From positions 1,984,001 through 2,048,000 of the forward strand of contig CAVTPD010000001.1 in NCBI GenBank assembly GCA_963736575.1: a DNA stretch of 64,000 nucleotides. The letters run 5' to 3'. Both the position numbers and the translations under genes were made by a program. This document shows, in pieces, positions 1 through 8,388 of the stretch. The notes under the pieces were generated by a model. It was not told where the DNA came from. It worked only from the letters and a program-made list of their open reading frames with translations, and ran no database searches. Each line of letters opens with the position of its first letter. Position 1 is the stretch's first letter. The DNA is from CAVTPD01 sp963736575. Lineage in GTDB: Bacteria > Bacteroidota > Bacteroidia > Cytophagales > JAAEPT01.

Positions 1-1449
1 AACTGTAGAATCTATGCGGGTTTCTTCGCTTTTTATAGTACCTGGCTGATAATCATACACTGTTTTTTCACCAAATAAAGTGTAGTGGTTAAAACGTAAA
101 CCAGCAGATACTGTAACTCTATCCGATATTTTGTACTCATCAGATATATATATAGAATTATCTAACGCATGTTCTTTTTTAGCTACTATTTCAGTAAAAA
201 TGCTTTTAAAATCACCTTCAGGTTTAAAACCGCCGGGTGTAAGAACATAATAATTAACATTTAATCCATAATTAAAGGTATGTTTTTCACCCACAAGATG
301 CTTAAAATTCTGATTCAATAAATAGTTCTGAACTTTTGATTTAGAGGCAAAAGCATCGGTGATACCAAAAGTATAGTCGTAACTAGAGTAGATTAAAGAA
401 GTATTCGAAAAAATTCTATCGTTAAATGTATGTTTCCAATTTAATGTATTGGCAAAATTTCCCCATTTAAATTCAAAACTAGTTCCGGAAGTCCATGAAT
501 CAACCCCATAATACGAGTAAAATGCCAATGAATTCTTTTCATTCAATTTAAAGTTTAAGCCTATATTTAAATCCTGAAAATAAACGTCATTGCTACTTAC
601 ATCTTCTGGCCCAGCTTTTAATAAAAAACCAAACAAGGATCTTCTTGCAGAAATTAAGAAAGAACTTTTCTCTTTTTGAATAGGTGCTGTTACGGTTAAT
701 TTTGCTGAAACCAACCCTATACCACCAGAAAGCGAAAGTTTTTCATCATCCCCCTCTCTTTGATGAATGTCTAATACGGAAGAAAGCCTACCGCCGTATT
801 GAGCTGGAATAGCCCCTTTATAAAGTTTAAGATCTTTTAAAGCATCTGAATTAAATACAGAAAAGAATCCAAAAAGATGGGAAGAGACATAAATTGGTGC
901 TTCATTCCATAAAATATAATTTTGATCTGTACCACCACCACGTACGTTAAAACCACTAGCTCCTTCCCCTACCGAACTTACACCCGGTAATAATTTTAAA
1001 GTATTTACAACATCTGGTTCGCCTAAAGGAGCTGGTAATTTTTTAATCTCTTCAACCGTTAATTCTTCCGTACTCATTTCAACGGCTGTAATATTGGCGT
1101 CTTGCCGTTCAGCAGTAATTACTACCTCATTAAGCTGTTCAATATTTTCAGAAAGAGAAAAATTTAAAGTTTGGTCACTTGTAAGATCTATAATTTGTTC
1201 TTGCTCTATATATCCTACATAAAACACTTTTAAAGTGTATTTGCCTGCCGGAAGCTCTAATTTAAAGAAGCCGTCAAAGTCAGTTGTGGCCCCCTTACCC
1301 AATTCTACTACTTTAATTGAAGCCCCGGGTAAGGTTTCATCTAATTGTGCATCTTTAACTACACCAGAAATGGTATAATTCTGAGCGTTTAATAGATTAT
1401 AATTCAATAAAAAAAGAAGGGCTAATAAAAGCTTGTAATAAGTTTTCAT
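1..1449 (-). CDS. TonB-dependent receptor with carboxypeptidase-regulatory-like N-terminus (partial)
   Basis: The gene starts at 1449 and runs off the left edge, so only the first 483 residues are visible. They begin with a signal peptide (MKTYYKLLLALLFLLN, ending near NAQ). A carboxypeptidase-regulatory-like beta-sandwich follows at about residues 25-105 (SGVVKDAQLDETLPGASIKV), then a TonB plug domain at about 125-230 with LPGVSSVGEGASGFNVRGGG and KGAIPAQYGGRLSSVLDI, then the first strands of the barrel. The family sits in the outer membrane and takes up ligands using TonB energy; Bacteroidota carry many paralogues. The ligand cannot be inferred here because no SusD partner is visible. Transcription diverges from the next gene. 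The frame is open throughout. Confidence 0.93.
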   Translation of the reverse strand, partial: MKTYYKLLLALLFLLNYNLLNAQNYTISGVVKDAQLDETLPGASIKVVELGKGATTDFDGFFKLELPAGKYTLKVFYVGYIEQEQIIDLTSDQTLNFSLSENIEQLNEVVITAERQDANITAVEMSTEELTVEEIKKLPAPLGEPDVVNTLKLLPGVSSVGEGASGFNVRGGGTDQNYILWNEAPIYVSSHLFGFFSVFNSDALKDLKLYKGAIPAQYGGRLSSVLDIHQREGDDEKLSLSGGIGLVSAKLTVTAPIQKEKSSFLISARRSLFGFLLKAGPEDVSSNDVYFQDLNIGLNFKLNEKNSLAFYSYYGVDSWTSGTSFEFKWGNFANTLNWKHTFNDRIFSNTSLIYSSYDYTFGITDAFASKSKVQNYLLNQNFKHLVGEKHTFNYGLNVNYYVLTPGGFKPEGDFKSIFTEIVAKKEHALDNSIYISDEYKISDRVTVSAGLRFNHYTLFGEKTVYDYQPGTIKSEETRIDSTV

Positions 1450-1573
1450 AACAGTTTTTTATGAAAAACGATATTAGAGAAACTTTGATTAAGATAAAAG
1501 TTTCCTAAGTTTATTTATTTGTAAAGTTTTATAAACGTATTTATCATTAGATGTAATTATCTTTACCGTTCGA

Positions 1574-1975
1574 ATGGCTAAGAAAACGTATAACATATCG
1601 GAACTTAAAACCATCCACAATTTTGCGGCTTCCTATAAGTCTAAAAGAGGTAAGGTTGGTGTTTCTAGGCAATATGTAGAAACACTTATTAAAAAAGGTA
1701 GAAACAAGGATTTTGAATTGGTAAAAATTGATGGTATAAAATTTATATACCCAACTACCGAAGAAATTATTGACGAAGAATTCTTAAAAAATGCTGAAAG
1801 AACTGAAAGAGGTAAAATAATCCGCCCAGAAGACGGGGATTACAATTCAGAAATTATTTCTGATGAACCTTTTACTATTGATCAGACTTTATACGATAAA
1901 GAAATACCAATCGAAAACAAGAAGAACAAAAAAGAAAAAGAAGAACCTTTACCTAACCAATTAAGCCTTTTTTAA
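1574..1975 (+). CDS. Conserved hypothetical protein upstream of the decarboxylase gene
   Basis: A 133-residue soluble protein with no signal peptide or membrane segment. The N-terminal half (about residues 5-60) is basic and contains a segment (KVGVSRQYVETLIKKGRNKD) resembling the helix-turn-helix of excisionase/MerR-like small DNA-binding proteins. The C-terminal half is acidic to mixed-charge and ends in a Lys/Glu-rich tail. Only three bases separate it from the following decarboxylase gene, so the two are probably co-transcribed, and a role in controlling that gene is possible but purely inferred. I do not recognise a named family. The ATG start is favoured because the stretch before it is non-coding and diverges from the TonB receptor gene. 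Confidence 0.6.
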   Translation: MAKKTYNISELKTIHNFAASYKSKRGKVGVSRQYVETLIKKGRNKDFELVKIDGIKFIYPTTEEIIDEEFLKNAERTERGKIIRPEDGDYNSEIISDEPFTIDQTLYDKEIPIENKKNKKEKEEPLPNQLSLF

Positions 1976-1978
1976 TTA

Positions 1979-3366
1979 ATGAAAACTAAATACGTAGATT
2001 TAATTCAGCAGACATTTGATTTCCCTCAAGATGAATTCGCATTAAATAATAACTTTCTTGAATTTCACGGTATCCCTTTAATTGATCTTATTGAAGAATA
2101 CGGTACTCCGTTAAAATTCACTTACTTACCACAGATTTCCAACAATATTAAACGGGCTAAAACATGGTTTAAAAAATCCATGAAAAAACATGCCTACAAA
2201 GGGAAATACAATTATTGCTACTGTACCAAAAGTTCTCATTTCTCATTTATTTTAGACGAGGCTTTAAAAAATGATATTCATTTAGAAACTTCTTCTGCTT
2301 TTGATATTAACATTATAGAAAAGCTGTTAGATGCCAAAAAAATAAATAAAGACACTTACATTATCTGTAATGGCTTTAAGCGTGATGAATATGTTGAAAA
2401 CATAGCTAGAATTGTCCCTAAATTACCCAATACCATTCCGGTGATTGACAATGATAGAGAGCTTTACCAATTGATGGATAAAATTGATGGCCCTTTTAAT
2501 ATTGGGATTAGAATTGCTTCCGAAGAAGAACCTAAATTTGAGTTTTATACTTCCCGTTTAGGTATTGGTTATAAAGACATTGTGCCGTTTTACAAGAACC
2601 GTGTACAAATGCTAGACAAGGTGAATGTTAAAATGCTTCACTTTTTCATTAATACGGGGATTAATGATAATGCATATTACTGGAACGAATTAACCAAATG
2701 TCTTAAAGTCTATGGAGAACTGAAAAAAATCTGTCCAGAATTGAGTGCGCTTAATATTGGAGGTGGTTTTCCTATCAAAAACTCCTTTCATTTGATTACG
2801 ATTATCGAATACATTATTGATGAAATCATTTTTCAAGTAAAAGCCGTTTGTGAAGAGTTTGATGTTCCACAACCAGATATTTTTACTGAATTCGGTTCTT
2901 TTACGGTTGGTGAAAGTGGCGGTGCTTTGTATTCTATTCTTTATCAGAAACAACAAAATGATAGAGAAAAGTGGAATATGATTGACAGTTCATTTATGAC
3001 CACGTTACCAGATACATGGGCCATAAACAAACGCTTTATTATGCTTCCAATTAACGATGGGAAGAAGAATACGAAAGAGTTTTATTAGGTGGATTAACTT
3101 GTGACAGTGATGATTATTACAACTCTGAACAACACATGAATGCCATACATCTGCCGGCTTTCGATCTTAATGAACAGCAATATATTGGTTTTTTTAATAC
3201 AGGTGCTTATCAAGAAACTGTTGGTGGTTTTGGTGGTTTACAACATTGTCTAATCCCATGCCCAAAACATCTAATTATTGAAAAGGATGAAAACGGTAAA
3301 ATTAAAACTAAACTGTTTTCAGAACAACAGACACCAGACCAGTTATTAAATATATTAGGGTACTAA
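1979..3366 (+). pseudogene. speA: Biosynthetic arginine decarboxylase-type PLP enzyme, frameshifted
   Basis: A fold-type III (alanine-racemase-like) PLP decarboxylase of the short arginine decarboxylase type common in Bacteroidota, which would make agmatine for polyamines. The PLP lysine is in YCTKSSHF (about residue 84), and the phosphate-binding loop is NIGGGFPI near 2755. The first frame stops at 3088. From about 3062 the next frame continues the same protein (EYERVLLGGLTCDSDDYYNSEQ, then GAYQETVGGFGGLQHCLIP) to a stop at 3364-3366. A single base lost in the GATGGGAAG run near 3057-3061 explains it: restoring one base gives NDWEEEYERV. The intact product would be about 462 residues. Carboxynorspermidine decarboxylase is a related alternative. 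The frameshift is either real or a sequence error, because neighbouring genes are also hit. Confidence 0.75.
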
Positions 3367-4274
3367 AAAAGTACCCTAAATTCTTTCCTTATTGTAGAAT
3401 CTTTAAGCGCATTTTTATTCCAATAATCAATTAACCTACGGTCTTTTAATTTGCTTGCGTAACTAATCTTTTTTTAGAGTCGCCCCATCCAGACATATAT
3501 TCTTCTTTCCAAGATTCAATTTCGTACGGAAATTCAGTTTTAAACCAATAGAAAATGTTCTGTCTAACTTGGGATAATATAAGTTATAAACGGTAATTCC
3601 ATTTTCTGAACTTCCAATTCTACTTCTACGGTAAGGCCTTTACGGTTTATGCATTAACCTTACAATACATAAAGCAGGGTACATTTTAAAAGAACCTACG
3701 GGTAGAGTTTTAGGATTTGCACGAATTACATTAAACAAGTTATCTTCAAATGGATATTTAAATACTTGTCTCTGGTTCATCCCCTTCTTGTTCAAAATAA
3801 GAGTACTGATTAACCAAATAGCCGCTTATCATTCTTATTAAGCTGAGTAAAGGTTTGCCCACACCATTCTTGATTAGAATTATTTAAGCTTTAAAGGCCT
3901 TAAATTATCTCCTTTTATAGGCATAAAGACAGAAGACATCATGGAATATGGATAAATACCGGTATTAAATTTTTTACTGAAATTCAGTTTTAGTACGGGT
4001 ACTCTATCTTCCCAACTTTTAGAAGGATTGTCCATGTTTAACTTGTTTAGAAGAAGAAAAGTCTTCTGTCACAAAAACCAAAACCAGCTTCGCCTTTTCT
4101 TATTTCACCGTACCGGGCTTGCAAAAGCTCATAAGAATTCATTTCTGCCTTCTGTTGGTACCAGTAATTGTAAACTCTTTTCTTCTGTGTTAAGTCTATA
4201 CGCGTCTCTTAATGCTTATTTTGTCACAACTAAAAAGTATAATCAGAAAATAACTAGGCTGATAAATATTTCAT
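3363..4274 (-). pseudogene. Secreted lipoprotein of the Bacteroidota family often labelled 'septum formation inhibitor Maf', multiply frameshifted
   Basis: Reading the minus strand through all three frames gives one continuous protein of about 300 residues. It begins MKYL, then a lipoprotein signal (SLVIF, LIILFSC), and continues with RVYNYWYQQKAEMNSYELL, VPVLKLNFSKKFNTGIYPYS, NSNQEWCGQTFTQLNKND, TEFPYEIESWKEEYMSGWGD and RLIDYWNKNALKDSTIRKEF. This resembles a flavobacterial outer-membrane lipoprotein family that databases often mislabel as Maf; it is unrelated to true Maf, which is at 53481. At least ten single-base frame changes are needed, yet each fragment still makes good protein sense. 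The gene is convergent with, and overlaps by a few bases, the end of the decarboxylase gene. Function unknown. Confidence 0.65.
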
Positions 4275-4333
4275 TTTCTACGCTGCTTTATAAATTCTCT
4301 ATTAATTTTAGAAATAACCTTTAGATTCTATAT

Positions 4334-4865
4334 ATGTTCTTAGTTATAAAATCTTTACATATTATTTTTGTTGTGAGCTGGTTTGCTGGTTTATTCTACT
4401 ATGGTTCGGTTATTTGTTTACCATACAGAAGCACAAGAAAAAGAACAAGCAGAACGTAAGTTATTAAGTAAGCAATTCTTATTAATGGAAAAGCGTTTGA
4501 TGAATGCCATAACCACACCAGCAATGGTTATTACTTGGATTACAGGTTTATCTATGATCTATATTAATCCTTATTTTTTAGATACGTGGTTGTATGTAAA
4601 GCTAAGCCTAGTTATTGTTTTAACACTTTACCATTTCCATTGTATTAAAATCATTAGATCCTTTGAAAACCAATTGTTTTCATTCAGTTCTAAACAGTTA
4701 AGGATGTATAATGAAATAGCAACTGTAATTTTAGTTGGAGCCGTTTTTTTGGTAGAAACTAAAAATGTATTAAGTGCCTTCTGGGCTATAGTTGGCTTTG
4801 TGGTGTTTGCAATTGTTGTTTTTGGAATTCTAGCTTTGGTAAAAAAACAAAAAAAACGCTCTTAA
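4334..4865 (+). pseudogene. hemJ: HemJ/CopD-family membrane protein (protoporphyrinogen oxidase-like), one frameshift near the 5' end
   Basis: A roughly 175-residue protein with four to five membrane helices of the HemJ family, which oxidises protoporphyrinogen IX in heme synthesis. The true N-terminus starts at ATG 4334 and reads MFLVIKSLHIIFVVSWFAGLFY. The body continues in another frame as MVRLFVYHTEAQEKEQAER. One extra T near 4400 (TTCTAC-T-ATGGTTCGG) separates the two frames. The family's conserved histidine lies in the first helix (SLHIIF) and conserved lysine in WLYVKLSLV. A downstream TTG at 4383 would give a protein without helix 1, which is unlikely to be functional. The 3' end overlaps the stop of the M48 gene. 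This could be a sequencing error rather than a real mutation. Confidence 0.72.
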
Positions 4866-4879
4866 GGAAGAGCGTTTTT
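4852..4879. terminator. Bidirectional stem-loop terminator inside two convergent stop regions
   Basis: Perfect arms (AAAAACGCTCTT at 4852-4863 and AAGAGCGTTTTT at 4868-4879) with a 4-base loop, flanked by A and T tracts. It serves the hemJ-like gene on the plus strand and the M48 gene on the minus strand, and lies over both stop codons. Confidence 0.8.
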
Positions 4880-5656
4880 AAAAGCTTCATAATCACCAAT
4901 TGTTCTATCCCCAGAGCAAGATTTTTCTTCCGCTAAAGACGTAATGTTTTGTACTCTTTCTCCTGGATCTGGGTGTGTACTTAAAAACTCTTCAAGTCCT
5001 CCTCCACTGCTACCCGATCCCGCCGCTATGCTTTCAAAGAAACGAGCTGCTCCATCTGCTTGATATTCCGTTTCGCATAGGTAAATCACAGAATATTCAT
5101 CTGCTTCACGCTCTTGGTTTCTACCATAACTAAGCGTTGCTAAACTTCTAGCCATATCAGTTAAAGCACCTTGGTTTTTACCTAAAACTACATCTAAAGC
5201 CAATGAAACACCGTATTCTCGGGTTAATCTGTCAGATGAGTGTCTTTTATCGGCATGAGCAATTTCATGTCCTAAAACACCTGCTAAAGCATATTCACTG
5301 TCAAGGTATTTTATAATTCCGGTGTAAACATAAATGTAACCGCCTGGTGCGCAAAATGCATTCAACACGTCATCATCTTGAATTATCTTTACTTCCCAAT
5401 CAAACTCATCTCTAAGATTAACTTTTCCAGAATTAAGAATTCTATCCCTAATATCATACAAATAGCCATAAGCATCCGCATATTTAACAGGGTCAAGAAT
5501 TGGGTATTCACTAGGATTATTAGCAATCTCAGTGCTTAACTGTTTACCTAATTCTTTATCATCTTCCAAAGAAAACAGATTTATATCTCCGTCTTTATCG
5601 CAAGCTGTTAAAGACATTAAGCCCACCAATGAGGCAAAAATTACTTTCTTCATCAT
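4862..5656 (-). CDS. M48-family zinc metalloprotease, lipoprotein
   Basis: A 264-residue lipoprotein. The signal peptide ends in LTAC with Cys19 as the likely lipidation site, so it is expected in the periplasm or attached to a membrane. The zinc motif HEIAH is at residues 130-134, and a third ligand is likely Glu184 in READEYS. This is the BepA/LoiP-like M48 pattern of envelope proteases that degrade misfolded outer-membrane proteins. There is no TPR domain, so it is the short form. Its ATG overlaps the stop of the upstream decarboxylase gene by four bases (ATGA), indicating one transcript. Confidence 0.88.
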   Translation of the reverse strand: MMKKVIFASLVGLMSLTACDKDGDINLFSLEDDKELGKQLSTEIANNPSEYPILDPVKYADAYGYLYDIRDRILNSGKVNLRDEFDWEVKIIQDDDVLNAFCAPGGYIYVYTGIIKYLDSEYALAGVLGHEIAHADKRHSSDRLTREYGVSLALDVVLGKNQGALTDMARSLATLSYGRNQEREADEYSVIYLCETEYQADGAARFFESIAAGSGSSGGGLEEFLSTHPDPGERVQNITSLAEEKSCSGDRTIGDYEAFKNALP

Positions 5657-6606
5657 ATCTTATTTGCTTTTAATAAATTATCGAAATACTCAATTGTCTT
5701 TACTAAACCGTTATCTAATTCAACTTTAGGCTCCCATCCTAATTTTTCTTTGGCCAAATCAATAACTGGTTGTCTTTGCATAGGATCGTCTTTTGGTAAA
5801 TCCATATAAATAATTTTAGAAGAACTACCTGTAATTGAGATAACTTTTTCAGCTAATTCTTTAATGGTAAATTCATTTGGATTACCAACATTAACAGGGC
5901 CTATAAAATCATCTCCAGTTCCCATTAAACGAACAAACCCATCAATCAAATCGTCTACATAACAGAAACTTCTTGTTTGATTTCCTTCTCCATATATTGT
6001 AATGTTTTCTCCTTTTAATGCCTGAACAATAAAATTAGAAACTACTCTACCATCTTCGGGGTGCATTCTTGGCCCGTAAGTATTAAATATTCTAATAATC
6101 TTAATTCTTACATTGTTTTGCTTATGGTAATCCATAAACAAGGTTTCTGCACATCTTTTTCCTTCGTCATAACAAGAACGAATACCAATTGGGTTCACAT
6201 GTCCCCAATATCCTTCTGGTTGTGGGTGAATTTCTGGGTCTCCATATACTTCAGAAGTACTGGCCTGAAAAACTTTAGCATTAACACGCTTAGCTAAACC
6301 CAACATATTAATAGCACCCATTACAGAGGTTTTAATTGTTTTAATAGGGTTATGTTGATAATGTATTGGCGATGCCGGACATGCTAGATTATATATTTCG
6401 TCAACTTCAGCAAAATACGGAGTTGTTACATCGTGTCTAACTAATTCAAAAAATGGACTATCCATTAGATGAACAATATTGTCTTTTCTACCAGTGAAGA
6501 AATTATCTAAGCAGATTATATCGTTTCCTTCAGCTAATAATTTTTCGCATAAATGAGAACCTAAAAATCCAGCTCCACCAGTAATCAAAACTCTTTTTCT
6601 ATCCAT
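5653..6606 (-). CDS. UDP-glucuronate decarboxylase (UDP-xylose synthase), extended SDR family
   Basis: A 317-residue extended short-chain dehydrogenase, matching the usual 310-320 length of bacterial UXS. The NAD-binding motif TGGAGFLGSH is at residues 9-18 and the catalytic Tyr146 and Lys150 are in SCYDEGKR. UXS-specific segments include NLACPASPIHYQ, NPIGIRSCYDEGKR and RIFNTYGPRMHPEDGRVVSN. It converts UDP-glucuronate to UDP-xylose for polysaccharide or glycan synthesis. It heads a two-gene unit with the M48 protease, sharing a four-base overlap; the functional link between them is not obvious. No glycosyltransferase is adjacent. Confidence 0.9.
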   Translation of the reverse strand: MDRKRVLITGGAGFLGSHLCEKLLAEGNDIICLDNFFTGRKDNIVHLMDSPFFELVRHDVTTPYFAEVDEIYNLACPASPIHYQHNPIKTIKTSVMGAINMLGLAKRVNAKVFQASTSEVYGDPEIHPQPEGYWGHVNPIGIRSCYDEGKRCAETLFMDYHKQNNVRIKIIRIFNTYGPRMHPEDGRVVSNFIVQALKGENITIYGEGNQTRSFCYVDDLIDGFVRLMGTGDDFIGPVNVGNPNEFTIKELAEKVISITGSSSKIIYMDLPKDDPMQRQPVIDLAKEKLGWEPKVELDNGLVKTIEYFDNLLKANKI

Positions 6607-6699
6607 CTTTTTAAATAATTTAGAAGTGGCAAATTAAGGAAACTCTTAAAAAAAGTAGAAACAGACGAAGAATAAGTTTTTAGAATCCTTTAATACTGC

Positions 6700-6707
6700 T
6701 AAATTTG
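6700..6707 (+). promoter_or_regulatory. Bacteroidota -7 box (TAnnTTTG)
   Basis: TAAATTTG matches the -7 consensus of Bacteroidota primary-sigma promoters. It lies 23 bases before the ATG at 6730, which supports that start over an upstream TTG at 6715. No clear -33 TTG was found. Confidence 0.45.
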
Positions 6708-6729
6708 AGCTGATTTGACGAAACTTGTA

Positions 6730-7200
6730 ATGGGAATAAAGATAGATTTCACAAAAAATGAAGCCGCTTTGGCTTTAACAACTTTAGTAGCTTGGTCTAA
6801 TGGTGTAATAAAAGACTCTCAATATGACACCCGAGTTCAAATGATTTTAGAAGATGGGATTAGCCAAACAGAGGTTGACGAATTTAAAGAAAAATACGAT
6901 AAACTACCTGATAATATTAGTGTTTACGATTCTGCTGTAGATTCTTTAATGAGAGAAGATGAACCAACTAGAGCACGTGTATGTGCTTGGATGTGGCAAG
7001 TAGCCAACGTTAGTACTAGCAAAAACTACAAAACCATTAACCTAGACCACTTAGAAGTAGTAACTGAATGGCAAAACAGGTTAAATTATGTAGATGTTGA
7101 AGAACTAAACATTATTAACAAAACCAGAAAAGATTTAAAAGTAAGCTTAAACGCCTTTAAAGAATCTTTTCAGCATTTACCTACCGCCAAAAGAATATAA
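6730..7200 (+). CDS. Hypothetical protein, all-helical
   Basis: A soluble protein of 156 residues starting MGIKIDFTKNEAALALTTL. It has no signal peptide or membrane segments and is predicted to be mostly helical. The N-terminal half (ALALTTLVAWSNGVIKDSQYD) loosely resembles the TerB-like helical fold, in which an early-helix region is followed by an acidic patch, but the metal-binding residues cannot be verified. A TTG at 6715 could extend it by five residues; the ATG is preferred because a promoter box ends at 6707. It stands alone, between a divergent UXS gene and a strong terminator. Function unknown. Confidence 0.65.
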   Translation: MGIKIDFTKNEAALALTTLVAWSNGVIKDSQYDTRVQMILEDGISQTEVDEFKEKYDKLPDNISVYDSAVDSLMREDEPTRARVCAWMWQVANVSTSKNYKTINLDHLEVVTEWQNRLNYVDVEELNIINKTRKDLKVSLNAFKESFQHLPTAKRI

Positions 7201-7226
7201 ATAATATTTCATATCATTTAACGCTG

Positions 7227-7256
7227 AAAAAAGTCGTCTAAATAGACGACTTTTTT
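7227..7256 (+). terminator. Rho-independent terminator
   Basis: A perfect 14-base inverted repeat (arms 7227-7240 and 7243-7256, core AAGTCGTCTA) with a 2-base gap, ending in six T. It closes the transcript of the hypothetical gene ending at 7200. Confidence 0.88.
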
Positions 7257-7277
7257 CATTGGTAGACAGTTTAAATT

Positions 7278-7285
7278 TATTTTTG
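7278..7285 (+). promoter_or_regulatory. Bacteroidota -7 box upstream of the pterin operon
   Basis: TATTTTTG fits TAnnTTTG, with a TTG at 7259-7261 (16-base spacer, slightly short). It is placed 44 bases before the PTPS start and after the terminator, so it is the likely promoter of the PTPS-folE-marR unit. Confidence 0.45.
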
Positions 7286-7328
7286 TTTAATAGAACAACT
7301 ATATTAGTTAAACAGTTAAAGCAAATTA

Positions 7329-7736
7329 ATGAGAGTAGCTGTATTTAGAAAAGAAAGATTTAACGCCGCGCATAGGCTTTTCAATAAAGATTGGGACAGT
7401 ACTAAAAATGATCTTGTTTTTGGAAAGTGTAACAACCCCAACTACCACGGCCATAATTACGAACTGATTGTTAAAGTGATTGGAGAAATTGATCCTGAAA
7501 CTGGTTACGTGATTGATATTAAAATTCTGAAAGAAATTATTCAGGAGCATGTTATTAAAAAATTTGATCATAAAAATTTAAATCTGGACACAAAGGAATT
7601 CAGCAATTTAAACCCTACCGCTGAAAACATAGCTGTTACCATTTATAAATTAATTAAAGATCAGTTAGACCCTAAGTTCGATTTAAAAATCAAACTCTAT
7701 GAAACAGAAAGAAACTTCGTTGAATTCCCCGTATAA
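7329..7736 (+). CDS. 6-pyruvoyl-tetrahydropterin synthase-type enzyme (PTPS/QueD family)
   Basis: A 135-residue member of the PTPS/QueD family. Zinc ligands are His15 (FNAAHRL), His40 and His42 (HGHNY), and the catalytic cysteine is Cys34. The segment GKCNNPNYHGHNYEL has the C-x5-HGH spacing of eukaryotic PTPS rather than the C-x3-HGH spacing usual for queuosine QueD. That favours 7,8-dihydroneopterin triphosphate to 6-pyruvoyl-tetrahydropterin, supported by the next gene, folE, which makes the substrate. The folE start lies 38 bases inside this gene, implying translational coupling. A QueD role remains possible because no other queuosine gene can be checked in this window. Confidence 0.85.
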   Translation: MRVAVFRKERFNAAHRLFNKDWDSTKNDLVFGKCNNPNYHGHNYELIVKVIGEIDPETGYVIDIKILKEIIQEHVIKKFDHKNLNLDTKEFSNLNPTAENIAVTIYKLIKDQLDPKFDLKIKLYETERNFVEFPV

Positions 7737-8385
7737 AGGGATTTCTATAGATGAAATTGGTGATAATCATATTTCTATGTCGCCCAATACACCATTACGC
7801 CCAGATGCATTTGATAAAGATGATGAACTTAAAATAGAGCTTATTCAAAAGCACTTTAAGGAAATCATGCAAATATTGGGATTAGACTTATCGGATGATA
7901 GCCTAAAAGGAACCCCATTAAGAGTGGCTAAGATGTATGTTCAGGAAGTATTTTCTGGCTTGAACCCAAAAAACAAACCCGCTGTTACTCTATTTGAAAA
8001 CAAATATAAGTTTAATGAAGTATTGGTAGAAAAAGACATTGAGTTCCATTCTAATTGTGAACACCATTTTGTTCCTTTCTTTGGAAAAGCTCATGTAGCT
8101 TACATACCAAAAGACAATGTAATTGGTCTTTCTAAGATTAACAGAATTGTACAATATTTTGCCAATAGACCACAGGTTCAGGAAAGATTAACCATACAAA
8201 TTGCTACTGAACTAAAAGAAATTTTAGGAACTGAAGATGTTGCTGTTATTATTAGCTCTAAGCACTTATGCGTTTCTTCTAGAGGAATAAAAGACAACAG
8301 CAGTTCTACCGTAACAGGACACTATGGTGGCCAGTTTAAAGAAGATATTAGAAAACAAGAAATTTGGTCATATATAAATGATTAA
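7699..8385 (+). CDS. folE: GTP cyclohydrolase I
   Basis: GTP cyclohydrolase I makes 7,8-dihydroneopterin triphosphate, the first step to folate and tetrahydropterins. The protein has 228 residues. Zinc ligands are Cys120 and His123 (NCEHHF) and Cys191 (SKHLCVSSRG). Other signatures are GLSKINRIVQYFANRPQVQERL and SLKGTPLRVAKMY. The N-terminal extension (IDEIGDNH, TPLRPDAF) is shared by flavobacterial FolE proteins, so ATG 7699 is kept even though it overlaps the PTPS gene by 38 bases. It is in an operon with PTPS upstream and a MarR regulator three bases downstream. Confidence 0.95.
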   Translation: MKQKETSLNSPYKGISIDEIGDNHISMSPNTPLRPDAFDKDDELKIELIQKHFKEIMQILGLDLSDDSLKGTPLRVAKMYVQEVFSGLNPKNKPAVTLFENKYKFNEVLVEKDIEFHSNCEHHFVPFFGKAHVAYIPKDNVIGLSKINRIVQYFANRPQVQERLTIQIATELKEILGTEDVAVIISSKHLCVSSRGIKDNSSSTVTGHYGGQFKEDIRKQEIWSYIND

Positions 8386-8388
8386 TAG

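Noticed and set aside
3363..4274. True Maf (septum formation inhibitor) for the broken lipoprotein gene
   Set aside because: The label is widespread in databases, but the protein lacks Maf motifs and has a lipoprotein signal; the true maf is at 53481.
4028..4324. A 98-residue plus-strand ORF in the indel patch
   Set aside because: It is antisense to the better supported lipoprotein gene, has no family resemblance, and its composition follows the opposite strand's codons.
4383..4865. HemJ-like protein starting at TTG 4383
   Set aside because: That start drops the first membrane helix with the conserved histidine; the ATG at 4334 in another frame restores it.
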